A stretch of 6,918 bases of DNA from Nocardioidaceae bacterium. Lineage in GTDB: Bacteria > Actinomycetota > Actinomycetes > Propionibacteriales > Nocardioidaceae. Below are positions 1-6,136 of the stretch, piece by piece (position 1 is the stretch's first letter; each line of letters starts with the position of its first letter). Location of the stretch: the NCBI GenBank assembly GCA_013696365.1, contig JACCYS010000379.1, positions 1 through 6,918 on the forward strand, in the 5' to 3' direction. Under the pieces are notes generated by a model, which was not told where the DNA came from, did no database searches, and saw only the letters and a program-made list of their open reading frames with translations. The position numbers and the translations under genes were made by a program.

Positions 1-3000
1 CAGCCGCAGCACCGCATCCAGGCTGCCGACCAGGTAGCCGCGCAACTGCCGGTGCTCGATCCCCGGTCCGCTCAGCAGGTCTGCGTACGACGCGAACGGG
101 TCGGTCGGCGGCAGGTGACTGCGCAGCGGATCGGCGACCGCGCTCACTGTCGCGGCTGCGTCGACCGGGTCGTCACCACCGGCCAGCGGCAGCTCGAACT
201 TCATCTCGGCCAACCTGTCCGCAGGTGCGATGTCGGCCAGTGACAGCCCGCCTGCGAGCCGGCCGAGCGGTGTGGTGAGCGCCGGCAACAGCGCCGCACC
301 CAGCGCCGCAGCGTCGTAGGACAACCCGAAGCGCCGGGACAGCACCGCGCGGCTGCGCTCGACCAGCTCTGCGGGCAGGTCGGCTGCGGCGGTATCGACG
401 GTCTCGAGCACCTCGTGCACCACCAGCCCGAAGCCGGTGCCGCCGGGTAACTGCGTCATCGGCGACGGCATAGCGCGCAAGCTGGCATCGTCCGGCTCGG
501 CGGCTGGGCGGTCGTCGGGGGTTTGGTTCGCGGCAAAGCCAGCAGCGGGCTCGTCGTCGATCTGGTTGTCCTCGGGCTCGCTGGCGACGCCCGGTGAGCC
601 CTCCGCGGATCCGTGGATGCCGGCGGTGAGCGCGGAGTACGAGGTACGCCGCCAGGCCAGGTCGAGCGAGCGGTCGAAGCCGGCGACCGCCAGCGTTGCG
701 GGCTCGGCTGCCGGTGGCTGCCAGCGTGTAGCGGGCCCGGGGCTGATCTCCTCGATCGTCACGGTGCCGTCGGCGCGGGTCACCAGCTGCTGCAGTCGAT
801 CGCGGAGCGCGTCGTCGTCACCCGGCAGGTCGACCTTCGGCGGGGGCTGTTCCCCAGAGCGGGCGTCGCCGAAGAGCAGCCGGTGCATCGCGGACGTCGG
901 CGTGTTGCGGGACGGCGCCCACCAGGCGATGACCTGGCACTGGGCTCGGGTGAGCGCCACATACAGCACCCGCAGGTTCTCCCCCGCCTCTTCGGCGACG
1001 TGCTGCTGGCAGTGGCCGTCGAAGTCCGGGGCCGTCTTGCCGCCGACATCGAGGCTGCGCACGCCGTCCTCGGGGTGGAAGCGCGGATGGTCGGGTGCGC
1101 GCACGTACCGGTCCCACCCGAAGGGCACGTAGACCACCGGAAACTCGAGGCCCTTGCTGCGGTGCACGGTGACGACCTGCACGGCACCCGCGTCGGACTC
1201 GAGGCGGCGGCTGCGCTCCTCGGACTGGTCGCGGTCGGAGTCGGCGATGCGCCGGTTCAGCCACTCGACGAGTGCGCTGGTGCCGAGTGTTTCGTCGACC
1301 GCCGCGGCATGCAGCACTTGGGCAAGATGTCGCAGATCGGTGAGCTGCCGCTCACCGTCTGGGGTGGCGATCAGCCGCTCGATGAGGGCGCCTGCGGTGG
1401 TCACCGCCTCGAGCAGCGCTGGCACACCGCGTCGGGCGAGCACGTCGGCCCAGCCACGTAGCAGCGGACCCAGCTCGTCCAGCGCGGCGTCGCCGGCAAC
1501 GGCCAGCCGCCGGGCGTCCCAGCCGACGAAGCGGCCAAGCGCCGCCGCGCGCAGGCGGGTGCCGCGGTGCGGTTGCTCCAGCGCCTGCAGCAACACGAGC
1601 CACTCGCGGGCCATCGCGGTGGAAAAGACGTTCACCGCACCGGTGAGCACCGCCGGCACGCCGGATGCGGTGAGCGCATCCCGGACCACGAGCGCGTGCT
1701 TGTTGGTGTGCACGAGCACCGCGACGTCACCGGGGGCGACGACGTGCTCGCCGCCGCCCAAGCTGACGGCGGCTCGGCTGTCGAGCAGCCGGACGATGTC
1801 GGCGGCCAGGTCAGCGGCGACGACGTCGCGGACCCGCCCGACCGCAGGCGTGGTCTTCCCCCGCACACCGAGGCTCGACCGGGTCGCCACCCGCAGCCGC
1901 ACCGGAGCCTCACCCGGCGCCCCGACCAGCCGCCGACCATGCCAGGCGGCGGCCACCGGGCGTACGACGATGTCGGGATGGCCCAGCGCCGCGCCACCGA
2001 AGGCGGCGGCAAGCCCCCCGAGCAGCGCTGGGTCGCTGCGCCAGTTGCGGCCGAGCGTCTGATGCGTCGCCGCTTGCTGCGAGGCCGACAGGTAGGTCGC
2101 GACGTCCCCGCCGCGGAAGGCATAGATCGCCTGCTTCGGGTCGCCGATCAGCACCAGCGTTGTGTGGCCGTGGAAGGCGAGCCGCAAGATCTGCCACTGC
2201 ACCGGGTCGGTGTCTTGGAACTCGTCGACCATGACCACGCGGTAGCGTTCGCGGACCCGCTGGCGTGCCGCCTCACCGCGGTCGGGGTCGGTCATCGCAT
2301 CTCGCAGCTGCGTCAGCAGGTCGTCGTAGTCGCGCAGCCGTCGCTGCGACTTGCGAGCCTCGACCTCGGCCCGGGCTGCCACAGCCAGCCGGTATCGCTC
2401 CGCGGCGGGCTCCGCCTCGGCGTCGGTGGGCAGCAGCCGGGCGTGCCGGTCGTCTACGGCTGTCCGCACCAACGCCAGCATCTCGGCGTACGTCATCATG
2501 GGCTCGCCCGCGTCCGGTCGACCCCACTTGCGCAGGTACAGGTCGACGACGACCTCGGCCACCACGTCGTCAACGCTCTCGACGAAGGTGGCGTCGGGTG
2601 CGTAGTCGCCGGCGACACCGAGCCCGGTCAGCATCTGCTGACAGAAGCCGTGGGTGGTGGCGATGGTGGCGGCGTCGAAGTCGCCGAGGGCGGTCGTCAG
2701 CCGCTTGCGGCGGATGGCGACCTCGTCGTCGGTGCCGTCGGCGAGCAACCCCAGCAGCTCGTCGTCCGCGGTGCGCGCGTACGACGGGTCGCCCAGCCCG
2801 CGCTCGGCGCTGACCAGCCGCTCGCGTACCCGCTCGCGCAGCTCCTGGGTCGCGGCACGCCCGAACGTCACGAGCATCAGCTCGTGCAGCTCGGCGTACC
2901 CCTCGGCGACGTAGCGGGCGGCGAGGGCGGCGATCGTGAACGTCTTACCGGTGCCGGCGCTGGCCTCCAGCACGGTGGTCCCGCTGGGCAGCGGGCCGCA

Positions 3001-3048
3001 GACGTCGAACTCCGCGACCGCCTCCGTGTCGTGGGTGTCGCGGCTCAT
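1..3048 (-). CDS. recB: RecBCD helicase-nuclease subunit RecB (exodeoxyribonuclease V beta), 3' end outside window
   Basis: RecB is the 3'-5' helicase and nuclease subunit of RecBCD, which processes double-strand breaks and degrades foreign linear DNA. The frame is open for all 1016 codons to the window edge. Superfamily 1 helicase motifs appear in order: Walker A EASAGTGKT (K35), TTHGFC (131-136), Walker B VVMVDEFQD (D275, E276), GDPKQAIYAFRGGD (302-315), RNWRSD (from 334), VHRSKGLEFP (628-637) and VLYVALTRAQ (R701). An acidic, Pro/Ala-rich linker follows SYSAL (about residues 800-870). The C-terminal nuclease domain then begins: GLVVHEVLE (H878), EMKFELPL, and GSLDAVLRL (D1011), matching His956 and Asp1067 of the E. 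coli enzyme. The last catalytic block (D-x-K) should lie just past base 1. The ATG at 3048 is chosen because Walker A falls at the usual ~30 residues in and a GGGA lies a few bases upstream. It follows the vap remnant by 28 bases and may share its transcript. Confidence 0.96.
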   Translation of the reverse strand, partial: MSRDTHDTEAVAEFDVCGPLPSGTTVLEASAGTGKTFTIAALAARYVAEGYAELHELMLVTFGRAATQELRERVRERLVSAERGLGDPSYARTADDELLGLLADGTDDEVAIRRKRLTTALGDFDAATIATTHGFCQQMLTGLGVAGDYAPDATFVESVDDVVAEVVVDLYLRKWGRPDAGEPMMTYAEMLALVRTAVDDRHARLLPTDAEAEPAAERYRLAVAARAEVEARKSQRRLRDYDDLLTQLRDAMTDPDRGEAARQRVRERYRVVMVDEFQDTDPVQWQILRLAFHGHTTLVLIGDPKQAIYAFRGGDVATYLSASQQAATHQTLGRNWRSDPALLGGLAAAFGGAALGHPDIVVRPVAAAWHGRRLVGAPGEAPVRLRVATRSSLGVRGKTTPAVGRVRDVVAADLAADIVRLLDSRAAVSLGGGEHVVAPGDVAVLVHTNKHALVVRDALTASGVPAVLTGAVNVFSTAMAREWLVLLQALEQPHRGTRLRAAALGRFVGWDARRLAVAGDAALDELGPLLRGWADVLARRGVPALLEAVTTAGALIERLIATPDGERQLTDLRHLAQVLHAAAVDETLGTSALVEWLNRRIADSDRDQSEERSRRLESDAGAVQVVTVHRSKGLEFPVVYVPFGWDRYVRAPDHPRFHPEDGVRSLDVGGKTAPDFDGHCQQHVAEEAGENLRVLYVALTRAQCQVIAWWAPSRNTPTSAMHRLLFGDARSGEQPPPKVDLPGDDDALRDRLQQLVTRADGTVTIEEISPGPATRWQPPAAEPATLAVAGFDRSLDLAWRRTSYSALTAGIHGSAEGSPGVASEPEDNQIDDEPAAGFAANQTPDDRPAAEPDDASLRAMPSPMTQLPGGTGFGLVVHEVLETVDTAAADLPAELVERSRAVLSRRFGLSYDAAALGAALLPALTTPLGRLAGGLSLADIAPADRLAEMKFELPLAGGDDPVDAAATVSAVADPLRSHLPPTDPFASYADLLSGPGIEHRQLRGYLVGSLDAVLRL

Positions 3049-3076
3049 TGGTGGTCCCTTGCGGTGTCGGTCCGGG

Positions 3077-3202
3077 TCAGGCGAGCTCAATCGAGCAGGG
3101 CAGCGCGGACGCCCGGGTCAGCCGAGCATCGCCGGCACGGGCGCGCCTCCGGATCGTCTCGTAGGCCTCCTCGGAAAGCTCGCGAATCTGGATCGTCGCC
3201 AT
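3077..3202 (-). pseudogene. VapB antitoxin start fused in frame to VapC toxin end (deletion remnant)
   Basis: This is a 41-codon frame. The first ~24 residues (MATIQIRELSEEAYE then TIRRRARAG) match the start of FitA/VapB-type ribbon-helix-helix antitoxins, which bind their own operator and neutralise a PIN-domain toxin. Such antitoxins normally run to about 70-85 residues. Here the text changes after RARAG to DARLTRASALPCSIELA and stops. That tail resembles the last residues of VapC PIN toxins, whose ends often read (T)ADARLARA...C.IEV, with the Asp being the fourth acidic residue of the active site. My reading is that an internal deletion removed the rest of vapB and most of vapC and left an in-frame fusion. 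No Shine-Dalgarno sequence precedes the ATG. The toxin fold is gone, so no toxicity is expected. The alternative is a degraded antitoxin with a random tail. The antitoxin part is fairly sure; the toxin part is inferred from remembered family endings. Confidence 0.6.
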
Positions 3203-3208
3203 GGCGCG

Positions 3209-3245
3209 ACCGTAGCCCTACAGCGCGACTCGATCCGTCGTACTC
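3209..3245 (-). promoter_or_regulatory. Candidate leaderless promoter of the vapB remnant, possibly serving recB
   Basis: On the minus strand TACGGT (3214-3209) fits the actinobacterial -10 pattern TAnnnT. It ends six bases before the ATG at 3202, the spacing expected when transcription starts on the start codon itself, and no ribosome-binding site is present. No good -35 box is visible. The IS30 end lies about 43 bases upstream of the ATG, so the -35 region is at or next to the insertion point. Confidence 0.35.
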
Positions 3246-3305
3246 GCAGCAAGTGGTCACAGACGGCATCGCGAGGCGCCCTGAGGTCAAGCGGTCTAAG
3301 CAACG
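3246..3305 (+). repeat. IS30 left terminal inverted repeat (two blocks)
   Basis: The block GCAGCAAGTGGTCACAG (3246-3262) and the block GCGGTCTAAGCAACG (3291-3305) are each found inverted at the far end of the element with identical 28-base spacing. Over 60 bases the two ends agree at about 45. This end also carries an internal direct repeat of the form CAAG-N-GGTC (3250-3258 and 3288-3296), resembling two copies of a transposase recognition core. Confidence 0.8.
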
Positions 3306-3310
3306 GTTGA

Positions 3311-4543
3311 TCAAGCCGCCCTGGCGAGCAGCTCGTTGAGCCGTTGGGCTGGGGTTTGTAGGTCCAGAGTAGGCCTGGGTCGACGGTTCAGGGTGTCGGC
3401 GATCCGGCGGAGGTCCTCGGCGGTGTGAACCGCGAGGTCGCTGCCCTTCTCGAGCCAGAACCTCAGCAGCCGGTTGGTGTTCTCGTTCGTCCCTCGTTGC
3501 CAGGGCGAGTGCGGGTCGCAGAAGTAGATCGGGGCATCGAGCTCGAGCTGGATGCGTTCGTAGGCGGCGAGCTCGGTGCCACGGTCCCACGTAATCGAGC
3601 GACGCAGATGCTCGGGCAGGTGCCGCATCTCCCGGACCATCGCCTCAGCGACGCTTTCGGCGTCGTGCCGGCCGGACAGATGCAACAGGATCGTGAATCG
3701 GGTGGTCCGTTCCACCAGCGTCCCCACCGCTGACCCGTTGCCAGTTCCGAGGATGAGGTCGCCTTCCCAGTGCCCGGGAACGGCACGGTCCTCGACCTCG
3801 GCGGGACGTTGGCCGATCTTGAAAGCCTCTCCATAGAGCGAAGCGCCACCTCGCGGAGCACCCCCACGGGGCTTGCGGCGGGACCGCTTGAGGCTCAGCT
3901 GTTTATGCAGGTCAGCACGCAGGGCACCGCGGGTCTGCACATACAGCGCCTGATAGATCGTTTCGTGGGACACCCGGCCAATGCTGCCTGGCGGATAGTC
4001 CATCGCAAGCACCGAGGCGATCAGCTTCGGGGACCAGCCCTGGTCCATCCACTCCTCGATCTGGCGACACAGCCCAGACTGCTCCACCAGCTTGAACGCC
4101 TTGGGGCGGCGACGACGCTCGTGGGCGACACGATTCGCCAAGGGCGCCCAATAGCACTTGTCGGGGCCGACGTTACGTTGGACCTCGCGGCAGACCACCG
4201 ACTTCCCCCGCCCGATCAGGTCACCGATCTGCTGATAGGACAGGCCCTGCCGGACCCCGGCCGCGATCACGGCCCGCTCCTCGCTGGTCAACAGCCGACG
4301 CCTGCGCACCGACCCATCCCCCGAGATCTCGGCAGCACCACCCACGGGCGGTGGAGAGCCCGCCAGGCCCCCCGCTGGGCCCATCACCACTTCAAGTCCC
4401 ATGGGCGCAGACCTATGCCAGAAGAACGTGGCCCTCGTCCGTGACACGCCGACGGACTTGGCTGAGGCCTGAATCGAGCCGCCCTGACACATCAACTCGT
4501 AGAACCGCTCCACCTCCTCCCGCGATTTCGTCATCAGCAACAC
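3311..4543 (-). CDS. IS30-family DDE transposase
   Basis: This protein cuts and joins the ends of the IS. At 410 residues it is full length for actinobacterial IS30 transposases. An N-terminal recognition region (residues about 8-45) is followed by a helix-turn-helix domain (about 85-123, LTSEERAVIAAGVRQG then SYQQIGDLIGRGKSVVCREV), the family-typical SHETIYQALY (192-201), and an integrase-type catalytic core with D262 (HWEGDLI), D320 (ITWDRGTE) and E354 (GTNENTN). The D-E gap of 33 residues is the IS30 arrangement. No frameshift or stop interrupts it, so it is probably active. The GTG at 4543 directly follows an in-frame stop. The ATG three codons later (4534) is equally likely to be the real start, with GAGAGG upstream. 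The stop lies just inside the left inverted repeat, and no terminator is visible before recB. Confidence 0.95.
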   Translation of the reverse strand: MLLMTKSREEVERFYELMCQGGSIQASAKSVGVSRTRATFFWHRSAPMGLEVVMGPAGGLAGSPPPVGGAAEISGDGSVRRRRLLTSEERAVIAAGVRQGLSYQQIGDLIGRGKSVVCREVQRNVGPDKCYWAPLANRVAHERRRRPKAFKLVEQSGLCRQIEEWMDQGWSPKLIASVLAMDYPPGSIGRVSHETIYQALYVQTRGALRADLHKQLSLKRSRRKPRGGAPRGGASLYGEAFKIGQRPAEVEDRAVPGHWEGDLILGTGNGSAVGTLVERTTRFTILLHLSGRHDAESVAEAMVREMRHLPEHLRRSITWDRGTELAAYERIQLELDAPIYFCDPHSPWQRGTNENTNRLLRFWLEKGSDLAVHTAEDLRRIADTLNRRPRPTLDLQTPAQRLNELLARAA

Positions 4544-4557
4544 TCACCTCTCGGTAG

Positions 4558-4617
4558 CGTTGCTTAGACCGCCTGAATCCAGGCGATGATTCGTCGTCGG
4601 CTGTGACCACTTGCTGC
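4558..4617 (-). repeat. IS30 right terminal inverted repeat (two blocks)
   Basis: This is the counterpart of the left end: the inner block at 4558-4572 and the outer block at 4601-4617 are exact reverse complements of the left-end blocks. The sequence between them (4573-4600) matches at only about 13 of 28 positions, so conservation is confined to the two blocks. It also lies upstream of the transposase gene and may hold its promoter. Confidence 0.8.
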
Positions 4618-4632
4618 CAGATAAAGTGTGTG

Positions 4633-4650
4633 GTCCGGCCGACGCCGGAC
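4633..4650. repeat. Short perfect hairpin upstream of the oxidase fragment
   Basis: GTCCGGC (4633-4639) and GCCGGAC (4644-4650) form a 7-bp perfect stem with a 4-base loop, between the IS end and the GTG start at 4678. No run of T follows. It could be an operator, a leader hairpin, or chance in GC-rich DNA. Confidence 0.3.
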
Positions 4651-4677
4651 AACCGGTCCACAACGATGAGGAGCCCG

Positions 4678-4860
4678 GTGAGCACGCACCACCCCACGTC
4701 TGACCGGCCGGAGACGCCCGACGGTTACGGCGTCCCGGCCGACTCGATCGACCTGCTCAACTGGGCCGACGTCGAACGTCGGCTGGTCAGGCACGGGGTG
4801 ACGCTCACCAGAGCGGCACGCCGCACGCCCAGGGTGAGACGCTCGAGCAGGGCATCGTGA
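4678..4860 (+). pseudogene. N-terminal fragment of a pyridoxamine 5'-phosphate oxidase-like (split-barrel flavin) protein
   Basis: A GTG start at 4678 is preceded by GAGGAG with a 4-base gap. The first ~37 residues (MSTHHPTSDRPETPDGYGVP, then ADSIDLLNWADVERRLV) look like the leader of actinobacterial PNPOx-family proteins, in which W-x-x-V-x-x-R-L is normally followed by a YWLATVRPDG-type strand. Here the text changes at about base 4789 to an Arg-rich stretch that stops at 4860, opposite a gene on the other strand. No flavin-binding barrel remains. This is the only plus-strand gene relic in the window. The family call rests on a short leader and is moderate; that it is a broken gene start is better supported, because the strong ribosome-binding site leads into only 60 codons and the break coincides with that of the facing gene. 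Confidence 0.5.
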
Positions 4861-4937
4861 TCCACCCCCGGGTGCTTGTCCCCCGTCCCGCAGCAGCAGT
4901 CACAGCAGACCCGGACCCGGCAGCGGCCCTGGCTCAC
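4725..4937 (-). pseudogene. Truncated [2Fe-2S] ferredoxin-like protein of the cbtBA operon
   Basis: A GTG start at 4937 overlaps the cbtA stop as GTGA, the usual sign of translational coupling, so this was the third gene of the operon. Residues 1-50 hold a cysteine cluster CCDCCCGTGDKHPGVDHDAL (11-30) and end in VSVTPCL. This matches the start of the (2Fe-2S) ferredoxin-domain proteins often found beside CbtA in actinobacteria, where the text goes on to a second cysteine (CLxxC) and an SNVVVV strand. Instead, residues 51-70 (TSRRSTSAQL...) are the antisense of the oxidase fragment, and the frame stops at 4725. C49 is kept but its partner cysteine is lost, so the cluster site is incomplete and the protein is probably non-functional. 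Normal length would be about 110-130 residues. Confidence 0.6.
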
Positions 4938-5674
4938 ACCGACGCCGGCGCGGCCACCCGCTGGGCCCGGGTACGTGCCTCGGCCAACGCGCCGAAGCCC
5001 AGGCCGAGCACCAGCCACATCGCGGCGAGCTGGGCGAGCGAGGCGACCCGGAAGTCCCACAGCAGCGTCGCCGGCACGTCCTTCGGCACGCTGTCGGGTG
5101 AGCCCGGGACGAGCGCGAGCACGGCGACGGCGCCGCCGATCGCCAGCACGGTCTTCGCCACCGTGCGGGAGGGCGCTGCCACGCCCCGGTGCGTGAGCCA
5201 CCCGTCGGCGGCGAGGACGAGGCCGACGACCAGCAGGCCGAGCAGGATCGTCAGCAGGTAGAGCAACGTCCGCTCCGTCACCGTGGCCGGGTCGCCCACC
5301 GCGGGCGGGTTCGCCGGCAGCTTCAGACCGGGCAGCAAGGTGACGACCGTGAAGCCAACCAGCGCCAGCGCGGCTGCCCGGCCGAGGTCGGTCGACCCGG
5401 GCAACAGGTGCCGGGTGCGGGCGAACACGACGGCGAAGACCACACCGACCAACACGCCAACGACCGCCGCCGTGGTCAGCCCACCGACCACCTGCAGCGC
5501 CCGGGAGACCAACGGCCCTTCGCCCGTAGCATGGTCAGCGCCGCCGCGCGCCTCCTCGATCACCAGGGCGCGACGGATGATCGGCTCCACCAACAGCCAC
5601 AGCACCAGGGCAGCACCCAGCCCCGCCGCGGCCCCGGCGACAACCCCGTCGCGCAGCAGCCTCGTGAACGGCAT
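4934..5674 (-). CDS. cbtA: Cobalt transporter subunit CbtA
   Basis: CbtA is the larger membrane subunit of the proposed cobalt uptake system CbtAB, which supplies cobalt for vitamin B12 synthesis. The 246-residue protein has about six hydrophobic segments (11-30, 62-84, 99-117, 137-157, 172-190, 207-231). The family signature LPGLKLPANPPAVGDP lies at 114-129 and a second conserved stretch, LLWDFRVASLAQ, at 204-215. Length and topology are normal and nothing interrupts it. The ATG at 5674 lies 9 bases after the cbtB stop, with only a weak ribosome-binding site, so it is probably coupled to cbtB and controlled by the same riboswitch. Its own stop overlaps the start of the ferredoxin relic. The transport role is a family-level prediction from genome context, not something the sequence proves. 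Confidence 0.93.
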   Translation of the reverse strand: MPFTRLLRDGVVAGAAAGLGAALVLWLLVEPIIRRALVIEEARGGADHATGEGPLVSRALQVVGGLTTAAVVGVLVGVVFAVVFARTRHLLPGSTDLGRAAALALVGFTVVTLLPGLKLPANPPAVGDPATVTERTLLYLLTILLGLLVVGLVLAADGWLTHRGVAAPSRTVAKTVLAIGGAVAVLALVPGSPDSVPKDVPATLLWDFRVASLAQLAAMWLVLGLGFGALAEARTRAQRVAAPASV

Positions 5675-5683
5675 GTCAGACCG

Positions 5684-5887
5684 TCAGTGGCAGGGCGCGC
5701 CCAGGGCGTGCCGCGCGTCGTGGGTGAGCTCGTGCAGGTACTCCGCCGCACCGGCGCTCAACAGCGCGCCGTTCTCCTGCGAGACCACGTACAGCGAGAG
5801 GACGCCGAGCGCGGCCAGCGCCCAGGCCCACCGGGGCACGTCGATGGCAGTGGCGGTGGCGGCTCCCGCCGGGGGAACGTCGGTCAT
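5684..5887 (-). CDS. cbtB: Cobalt transporter subunit CbtB
   Basis: CbtB is the small partner of CbtA. The 67-residue protein has one membrane segment (about 20-36, WAWALAALGVLSLYVVS) and a C-terminal metal-binding-type tail YLHELTHDARHALGAPCH (50-67) with H52, H56, H60, C66 and H67, the hallmark of the family. The ATG at 5887 is chosen because GAAGAAGGGG ends 8 bases upstream. The in-frame ATG at 5893 is only 2 bases from that site, and still longer forms would run into the riboswitch. It is the first gene of the B12-controlled operon. Confidence 0.92.
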   Translation of the reverse strand: MTDVPPAGAATATAIDVPRWAWALAALGVLSLYVVSQENGALLSAGAAEYLHELTHDARHALGAPCH

Positions 5888-5895
5888 GGCCATGA

Positions 5896-5906
5896 CCCCT
5901 TCTTCC
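5896..5906 (-). promoter_or_regulatory. cbtB ribosome-binding site, downstream of the riboswitch
   Basis: GGAAGAAGGGG on the minus strand is purine-rich and 8 bases from the ATG at 5887. It lies about 20 bases past the riboswitch core. No terminator with a T run lies between aptamer and gene, so control is more likely at translation than by early termination. Confidence 0.55.
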
Positions 5907-5926
5907 ATACCTCGTGGACAGATCGA

Positions 5927-6075
5927 GTCGCGGCCGGTCTCCTGGCTCCCGGATCGGCGCCCTTCCCCGCCTTCCCGGCGCCGTTCTGGCACCAGTGGCT
6001 TCGGTGGAGGAGGACTCCCCGGTCACAGTGGCGAGGACCACGCCGGAATCGCGCCGGCTTCCCGTGCACCGCGAC
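5927..6075 (-). ncRNA. Cobalamin (B12) riboswitch controlling cbtBA
   Basis: This RNA leader binds adenosylcobalamin-type ligands and shuts down the operon when B12 is plentiful. On the minus strand it shows, in order: GGGAAGCCGGCGCGATTCCG (from 6063), GCCACTGTGACC (6032-6021), a second GCCACTGG (5999-5992), a GGGAAGGC-type segment, and the B12 box AGCCAGGAGACCGGCC (5947-5932). The two ends pair as GTCGCGG (6075-6069) with CCGCGAC (5933-5927), a perfect 7-bp closing stem, which I used to set the limits; the true ends may differ by some bases. The start of cbtB is 39 bases downstream. All the diagnostic boxes are present, so the class is nearly certain. The output mode is inferred to be translational. 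Confidence 0.93.
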
Positions 6076-6101
6076 CTGCGCGCCACTCTGGCACACGGGG
6101 A

Positions 6102-6136
6102 CCCGACGGCGATAGCCCCAGCACGGACCCGTCGGG
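6102..6136 (-). repeat. 8-bp perfect hairpin between recC and the riboswitch
   Basis: CCCGACGG and CCGTCGGG (6102-6109 and 6129-6136) are perfect complements around a 19-base loop. The hairpin sits in the 104 bases between the recC stop and the riboswitch, where recC transcription should end and cbtB transcription begin. It lacks a T run, so it is not a classical terminator. It could be an operator or part of the leader RNA. I see no convincing promoter boxes in this spacer. Confidence 0.35.

Larger units (their letters stand above)
3246..4617 (-). mobile_element. IS30-family insertion sequence, apparently complete
   Basis: One DDE transposase gene fills the element, between inverted terminal sequences. 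The outermost matching block is 17 bases and perfect (3246-3262 against 4601-4617). A second block of 15 perfect bases lies further in (3291-3305 against 4558-4572), with 28 bases between blocks at both ends. If the outer block belongs to the IS, the element is 1372 bp. If only the inner region counts (about 3280-3305 and 4558-4583, roughly 26 bases, imperfect), it is about 1.3 kb, and the outer block is a palindromic target. I could not find a convincing 2-3 bp target duplication under either reading; a 2-bp GC next to the outer block is too short to prove anything. The transposase reads toward recB. Confidence 0.85.

Noticed and set aside
1567..3339. A 590-codon open frame on the plus strand across recB
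   Set aside because: It is antisense to the recB frame, which carries every helicase motif in order. Its product is low-complexity, rich in His, Gln and Arg with no recognisable domain, as expected for a shadow frame in GC-rich DNA.
3243..4620. A target-site duplication flanking the IS30
   Set aside because: I compared flanks for several possible end positions. Only a 2-bp GC matches, and it is self-complementary and therefore matches trivially within an inverted repeat.
4603..4860. An earlier start (4603) for the plus-strand oxidase fragment
   Set aside because: It would begin inside the IS30 terminal repeat. The GTG at 4678 has a GAGGAG site and its first residues fit the family start.
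3225..5931. The shared string GCGACTCGATC near 3225 (plus) and 5931 (minus), with a 10-base version at 4740
   Set aside because: It is short, built of GATC/TCGA palindromic units common in this composition, and in unrelated contexts. I treat it as chance.
5684..5992. A longer cbtB with an N-terminal extension from 5992
   Set aside because: The extension would translate the riboswitch aptamer. The family is short, and a good ribosome-binding site serves the ATG at 5887.
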